A stretch of 40,047 nucleotides of DNA from Xanthobacteraceae bacterium (GTDB lineage Bacteria; Pseudomonadota; Alphaproteobacteria; Rhizobiales; Xanthobacteraceae), in the NCBI GenBank assembly GCA_019750915.1, contig JAIENY010000048.1, positions 1 to 40,047 of the forward strand, written 5' to 3'. The position numbers and the translations under genes were made by a program. The notes below the pieces were generated by a model, which saw only the letters and a program-made list of their open reading frames with translations, was not told the origin of the DNA and ran no database searches. Below, one piece after another: positions 36,116-40,047 of the stretch (its first letter is position 1; each line of letters starts with the position of its first letter).

Positions 36116-36649
36116 TCAGGCTTCCATGATGCTGTCGATATCGGAACTGTCCGGACCGCCATGGATCAGTGCGGCCGCCATGGCCAGCAGAGGCGCGATC
36201 CACCCGATGGTTTCCGCCGCCAGCTTGATGCGGGTGCAATCCTGTTTGGTGCTGCGCATGCCCTCGCTGACGGCGAGCAATATATCGCGCATCGAGCGCA
36301 CAACACGGTCGAATTCGGACCGCAGCGCCGTATCGGCTTCCTCATAGGCCTGAATCATCAAATCCTTCGCCTTGAGGTTGGAATCTTCAAAGTGTTCGCG
36401 ATACGTTTTGGGCTGCCAGCTGAGAAAATCCTCCGCGCACTCGGGCATATCGGGGATCATTTCTAGGAGCATGATGGCTTCGTTGAAATGGTTCAGGTAG
36501 TCGGTGGCAAGCCCGGTTTTCGGGTTGATATTCGCCTCTTTGAGCAGCCGGGTACGCTCTGCCTGCAGGGCGGTGTCGAGATCTGCGGTTTGGGCTGAAG
36601 GGGCGAGCGCGGTCATCTGTCTGTGGTGAGTATCGAAGGTCGCCACCAT
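36116..36649 (-). CDS. Hypothetical protein
   Basis: 177 residues, largely helical and acidic, starting MVATFDTHHRQMTALAP; a start at the ATG 36616 is also possible. No signal peptide; a single hydrophobic stretch near the C-terminus (WIAPLLAMAAALIHGG). Conserved-looking segments include NPKTGLATDYLNHFNEAIMLLE and FLSWQPKTYREHFEDSNLKAK. I do not recognise a family. It directly precedes the Nudix gene on the same strand and is probably cotranscribed. Confidence 0.65.
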   Translation of the reverse strand: MVATFDTHHRQMTALAPSAQTADLDTALQAERTRLLKEANINPKTGLATDYLNHFNEAIMLLEMIPDMPECAEDFLSWQPKTYREHFEDSNLKAKDLMIQAYEEADTALRSEFDRVVRSMRDILLAVSEGMRSTKQDCTRIKLAAETIGWIAPLLAMAAALIHGGPDSSDIDSIMEA

Positions 36650-36696
36650 AGGATGCGGCCGTTAAGGATCGGTATCCGGTTAGAGGTAGGATCGTC

Positions 36697-37470
36697 ATGT
36701 GTGGCCGTTTTGTTTTGAATTCGGTTCCCGAGGCTGTTCGCAGGGCGTTCTCCTATCTGGAGCAACCCAACTTTCCGCCGCGCCATAACATTGCGCCCAC
36801 GCAGCCCGTGTCCGTGGTGACGTTCGAGCACGGCAGTCGCCATTTCCAGCTGATGCGCTGGGGGTTGCTGCCGTCATGGGTCAAGAACCCGAAAGCGTTC
36901 TCATTGGTTATCAATGCGCGTGCCGAGACGGTTCTGGACAAGCCGGCGTTCAAGACCGCGATCAAGCGCCGCCGCTGTCTGGTTCCGGCGGACGGTTATT
37001 ACGAGTGGCAGACCGATGGCGCCCGCAAGCAACCTTATTTCATCTATCCCCGCGACGGTGGCCCGATGGGATTCGCGGGGTTGCACGAAACCTGGGTTGG
37101 TCCAAACGGCGAGGAACTTGACACGGTCGCCATCGTAACCGCGCCCGCCAATGACGAGACGGCACATTTGCACGCGCGCGTGCCTGTGGTCATAGCGCCA
37201 GCCGATCATGGACAATGGCTCGATGCGAATGTGATGCATGCCGAGGAGGCTGCTCAGCTGCTGAAAGCTCCGCCGCGCGATTTTCTGGCGTGGCATCCTG
37301 TTTCCTCGGAGGTGAACCGCGTCGCCAACGACGACGCTGCGCTGATCTTGCCGGTCGAGCCCGAGCCGGCACCGGCTGTTATGGATGGTCCATCCGGCGA
37401 GAAGGCTGCCCCGTCCCGTCGTTCGAAAAGCCAAACCCGACAAGACGACACTCAGGGGTCGCTGTTCTAA
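36697..37470 (+). CDS. SOS response-associated peptidase (YedK/HMCES-like)
   Basis: 257 residues. Forms a thiazolidine crosslink between the N-terminal Cys2 and abasic sites in single-stranded DNA, shielding them. MCGRFVL at the start exposes Cys2 after Met removal. NARAE, DGYYEW and HARVPVVI carry the Asn, Glu and His of the active site. The last ~35 residues are a charged tail. It diverges from the hypothetical gene at 36116-36649 and converges with the FAD-linked oxidase, overlapping by 4 bases. Confidence 0.93.
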   Translation: MCGRFVLNSVPEAVRRAFSYLEQPNFPPRHNIAPTQPVSVVTFEHGSRHFQLMRWGLLPSWVKNPKAFSLVINARAETVLDKPAFKTAIKRRRCLVPADGYYEWQTDGARKQPYFIYPRDGGPMGFAGLHETWVGPNGEELDTVAIVTAPANDETAHLHARVPVVIAPADHGQWLDANVMHAEEAAQLLKAPPRDFLAWHPVSSEVNRVANDDAALILPVEPEPAPAVMDGPSGEKAAPSRRSKSQTRQDDTQGSLF

Positions 37471-38885
37471 AGAACTTTCCCCGGGTTCAGAATGTTCAGC
37501 GGATCGAACGCTTGCTTGATGGTACGCATCAGATCGAGCGAGACCGGATCCTTCACGTGAGAGAGTTCATCGCGCTTGAGCACGCCGATGCCGTGTTCGG
37601 CCGATATCGAGCCGCCATGCTTGCTGACGAGCGCATGCACGACATCATTCATGTCGCGCCAGCGCGCGAGATAGGCTGCCTTGTCAGCGTCGATCGGCTG
37701 ACTCACATTGTAGTGGATGTTGCCGTCACCGAGATGCCCGAATGCGACCGGGCGCGCGCCGGGAATGAGTTTTGCGACCGCCGCGTCGGCTTCTTCGATG
37801 AATCGGGGGACGGCCGCGATCGGCACGGAGATATCGTGCTTGATGGAGCCGCCTTCCGGCTTTTGCGCCGGGGAGATGACCTCACGCAGGGCCCAGAACG
37901 CCTGACGCTGATCGAGATTGGCGGCGATCACCGCGTCGTCGATGATGCCGTCTTCCAACGCCTTCGACAAAATCGCTTCGATGATATCTCGCGCATCTTC
38001 GCGTGACGATGAAACTTCCATCAGGACATACCAGGGGTATGGTCTGTCGATCGGTTCGCGCAGCGACGGCCCGTGCTTGATCGAGAATTCGATCGCGATG
38101 CGTGCGATGAGTTCAAAGCTCGTCAAGCCTGACGCTGCGCGCGCGCGCGAAAGCTCCAGCAGCGCCAACGCAGCTTGAGGCGAGGCGAGGGCGACGAAGG
38201 CTGTCTCCATGCTTCGTGGCTTGGGAAAGAGCTTGAGAGAAGCTGCGGTGATGATGCCAAGCGTTCCCTCCGCGCCGATGAAGAGGTTGCGAAGGTCGTA
38301 ACCGGTATTGTCCTTCTTCAGCTTTGATAGTCCATGCATGGTTCGGCCGTCAGCCATCACAACTTCAAGCCCGACGACGAGATCGCGCGCGACGCCATAG
38401 GACAATGCCGCGATGCCGCCGGCGTTGGTCGAGAGGTTGCCCCCGATGGTGCAACTGCCTTCTGATCCAAGCCAAAGCGGAAAGATGCGGTCAGCCTCGG
38501 CAGCCCGTGCGTGCACGTTCGAGAGGATCACTCCCGCTTCGCAGGTGATGGTGCTGGACTGGGTGTCCAATTCGCGAATCTTATCCAGTCTTCGCAACGA
38601 CAACACGATTTCGCCATGATGAGGAACCTGCCCGCCGACGAGGCCGGTGTTGCCCCCCTGCGGCACGATCGCGGTCCGTGTTTCACTCGCGAGCTTGCAG
38701 ATTGCCGCGACCTCCGCGGTCGAGCCGGGCTGCAGGACCAGCGGGGAGTGGCCACGGTATAATCCCCGCTCTTCGACAAGAAACGGCGCCTTGTCCTGCT
38801 CGCTTGTGATCGCATGTTTGTCACCGACAATAACGCGAAAACGCTCCGCAACATCAGGTGTCAGGACTGTCTGTGCCACATTCAT
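37467..38885 (-). CDS. FAD-linked 2-hydroxyacid dehydrogenase (D2HGDH/GlcD-like)
   Basis: 472 residues. FAD-binding domain with VPQGGNTGLVGGQVP and LWLGSEGSCTIGGNLSTNAGG, then the C-terminal oxidase domain with GHLGDGNIHYNV and SKHGGSISAEHGIG (metal-binding His and the catalytic segment). Members oxidise D-2-hydroxyglutarate, D-lactate or glycolate. The sequence here fits the D-2-hydroxyglutarate dehydrogenase type best, but D-lactate cannot be excluded. The gene is 9 bases from the tsaC stop on the same strand. Confidence 0.88.
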   Translation of the reverse strand: MNVAQTVLTPDVAERFRVIVGDKHAITSEQDKAPFLVEERGLYRGHSPLVLQPGSTAEVAAICKLASETRTAIVPQGGNTGLVGGQVPHHGEIVLSLRRLDKIRELDTQSSTITCEAGVILSNVHARAAEADRIFPLWLGSEGSCTIGGNLSTNAGGIAALSYGVARDLVVGLEVVMADGRTMHGLSKLKKDNTGYDLRNLFIGAEGTLGIITAASLKLFPKPRSMETAFVALASPQAALALLELSRARAASGLTSFELIARIAIEFSIKHGPSLREPIDRPYPWYVLMEVSSSREDARDIIEAILSKALEDGIIDDAVIAANLDQRQAFWALREVISPAQKPEGGSIKHDISVPIAAVPRFIEEADAAVAKLIPGARPVAFGHLGDGNIHYNVSQPIDADKAAYLARWRDMNDVVHALVSKHGGSISAEHGIGVLKRDELSHVKDPVSLDLMRTIKQAFDPLNILNPGKVL

Positions 38886-38894
38886 CGGAATGCC

Positions 38895-39878
38895 TCAGGG
38901 TCTGTCTGCCGCTGCACGCCGCAGACGATCGTTGATTGCCTCGCCAAGCCCACGATTCGGAATCGGCATCACCGCAATGGTGCGGGCGTTGCGACGATCG
39001 AGCGTTCGCAGATGGCCGAACAGGTTTGCCGCTGCTTCGATCAGGTTAGCGGTTGGCGACAGGTTCAGCAGGCGTGAAGGGTCGGCGTCTGCGAGCGGCT
39101 GTCCGAACGCCAGCAAAACCTCGCCGTCTTCCAGATGCTTGGCGTTTAAACGGACCAGCGCCCTGGGAGCGTAGTGAGATTCGAGCATGCCCGGCGCGAG
39201 GGGCGCATCAGTTGCGCCATGTGTCGCCTTCGTTGCATCGTTCAATTTGATTCCGAGAACGTCCTCAATCTCGGAGCGGGCAATTCCGCCCGGCCGCAAT
39301 AGCATCGGTTGGCCGTCACAGGCGACGATGGTCGATTCCACCCCGACCGCGACCGCTCCGCCATCAACGATCAGGTCGATCCGGCCGGCGAGATCGTCGC
39401 GGACATGTTCGGCTGTCGTGGGGGAAACATGACCGGAGCGGTTCGCCGAAGGCGCAACAACAGGTTTTCCGAGCCGTTCCAGAATCTCCCGCGCCACAGG
39501 ATGTAAAGGGACACGAATGGCGACGGTATCGAGGCCTGCTGTGGCGAGGTCTGCGATCGCGCAATCAACTATTTTCGGCAAAACCAGTGTGAGAGGTCCC
39601 GGCCAGAATGCCCGCGCCAGCTTCAGGCTGGTTTCGCTAAACTTTGCGAATTGCTCGGCGACTTTAAGGGATGGGACGTGGGCGATCAGCGGATTAAAGG
39701 AGGGACGCCCCTTGGCCTCGTAAAGCCGGGCAATAGCCGTCCCGTTCGTCCCGTCGGCCCCGAGGCCGTACACGGTCTCGGTAGGAAACGCCACCAGACC
39801 GCCGTCCGCCAGGCAACGTGCTGCGGCTTCGGCACCGGTGGCGGCGGAGACGATTTTTGTTGTCGTAACAAGGCTCAT
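38895..39878 (-). CDS. tsaC: Threonylcarbamoyladenylate synthase (Sua5 type)
   Basis: Makes L-threonylcarbamoyl-AMP for the t6A modification at position 37 of tRNAs that read ANN codons. About 327 residues: the YrdC domain (GGLVAFPTETVYGLGADG, KGRPSFNPLIAHV, WPGPLTLVLPK, VAPSANRSGHVSPT) plus the C-terminal Sua5 domain (PGMLESHYAPRA). ATG at 39878 follows AAAGG by 5 bases; the frame is open to 39914. Upstream, on the opposite strand, is a tRNA gene. Confidence 0.94.
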   Translation of the reverse strand: MSLVTTTKIVSAATGAEAAARCLADGGLVAFPTETVYGLGADGTNGTAIARLYEAKGRPSFNPLIAHVPSLKVAEQFAKFSETSLKLARAFWPGPLTLVLPKIVDCAIADLATAGLDTVAIRVPLHPVAREILERLGKPVVAPSANRSGHVSPTTAEHVRDDLAGRIDLIVDGGAVAVGVESTIVACDGQPMLLRPGGIARSEIEDVLGIKLNDATKATHGATDAPLAPGMLESHYAPRALVRLNAKHLEDGEVLLAFGQPLADADPSRLLNLSPTANLIEAAANLFGHLRTLDRRNARTIAVMPIPNRGLGEAINDRLRRAAADRP

Positions 39879-39930
39879 AGGGACCTTTATGAGCGCTTGC
39901 CGATGGGTCGTCAAAGTGTTCCGGAGCTTC

Positions 39931-39959
39931 TTGCGGTCGGCGGGTTGGGCCGCTATAAG
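39931..39959 (+). promoter_or_regulatory. Promoter of tRNA-Pro
   Basis: TTGCGG (39931-39936) and TATAAG (39954-39959) with a 17-base spacer, ending 13 bases before the tRNA start. Both hexamers are close to the sigma-70 consensus. Confidence 0.7.
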
Positions 39960-39972
39960 ACCGCCCTTACGT

Positions 39973-40047
39973 CGGAGTGTGGCTCAGCCCGGTAGAGCAC
40001 TGCGTTCGGGACGCAGGGGTCGCAGGTTCAAATCCTGCCACTCCGAC
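39973..40047 (+). tRNA. tRNA-Pro, anticodon CGG (3' end cut by window)
   Basis: Full cloverleaf: acceptor CGGAGTG pairs with CACTCCG, D arm GCTC/GAGC, anticodon stem CTGCG/CGCAG with loop TTCGGGA (anticodon CGG), and T arm GCAGG/CCTGC with TTCAAAT. C1-G72 and discriminator A at 40046 fit tRNA-Pro. The terminal CCA, if encoded, lies mostly past the window. It decodes CCG, a frequent proline codon in high-G+C genomes. Confidence 0.96.

Noticed and set aside
1..40047. CRISPR array, prophage, transposase or toxin-antitoxin system
   Set aside because: No regularly spaced repeats, no integrase or transposase motifs and no paired small toxin-antitoxin ORFs were seen on either strand.

Overview
The window reads as a chromosomal housekeeping segment of an alphaproteobacterium of the Bradyrhizobiaceae/Nitrobacteraceae group (Bradyrhizobium, Rhodopseudomonas, Nitrobacter, Afipia/Oligotropha type). 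This rests on high G+C, on the gene families present (DUF1236, TIGR02301, DUF3096, a NadQ-like Nudix regulator beside nadABC, a Gln-variant dihydroorotase), on the order ispE-GST-polyprenyl synthase-DUF2007-methyltransferase-S49 peptidase-glyQS, and on an inverted repeat typical of intergenic repeats in this group. The genus assignment is from memory of families, not from a search.

Layout. 1-3414: the end of rnhB, a membrane glycosyltransferase, and two decayed genes, a 5'-truncated AraC regulator and an ohr gene broken by one missing base. 3419-9700: a type-4-like uracil-DNA glycosylase (minus), ETF-ubiquinone oxidoreductase, a large TPR protein, ispE and a glutathione transferase. 9709-16543: long-chain polyprenyl diphosphate synthase (minus), then a plus-strand run of DUF2007, a TrmN6-like methyltransferase, an S49 peptidase, a small membrane protein and glyQ-glyS. 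A 32-codon ORF with a good ribosome binding site lies on the minus strand at 11868-11966. 16579-22038: a secreted DUF1236 protein, a 46-residue DUF3096 membrane protein, ppdK with an unusual Lys/Ala-rich N-terminal extension and a strong terminator, and a SleB-type cell-wall hydrolase.

22048-29089: the NAD region. The minus-strand run nadA-nadB-nadC makes quinolinate and nicotinate mononucleotide. A near-perfect AT-rich palindrome lies just upstream of nadA. About 2 kb away is a protein with a degenerate Nudix domain and a C-terminal winged helix that matches the NadQ type of NAD regulator; it overlaps by 4 bases with an upstream dual-specificity-like phosphatase gene. An AcuI-type reductase and a small secreted protein lie between. 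29154-31275: a three-gene minus-strand chain (ygfZ, tag, HD hydrolase) joined by ATGA overlaps. 31411-34850: a dihydroorotase-family gene, then a divergent pair that makes (UDP-xylose synthase) and probably uses (GT8 glycosyltransferase) a nucleotide sugar; the GT8 gene looks less G+C rich than its surroundings. 34866-40047: small conserved proteins, a catalytic Nudix hydrolase, a YedK/HMCES protein, an FAD-linked 2-hydroxyacid dehydrogenase, Sua5/TsaC and, at the edge, tRNA-Pro(CGG) with a clear promoter.

I see no prophage, insertion sequence, CRISPR array or defence island. The most interesting items are the NadQ-operator-nadABC circuit with its coupled phosphatase, the ohr frameshift, the AraC deletion scar, and the substituted metal or cluster ligands in the uracil glycosylase and dihydroorotase.
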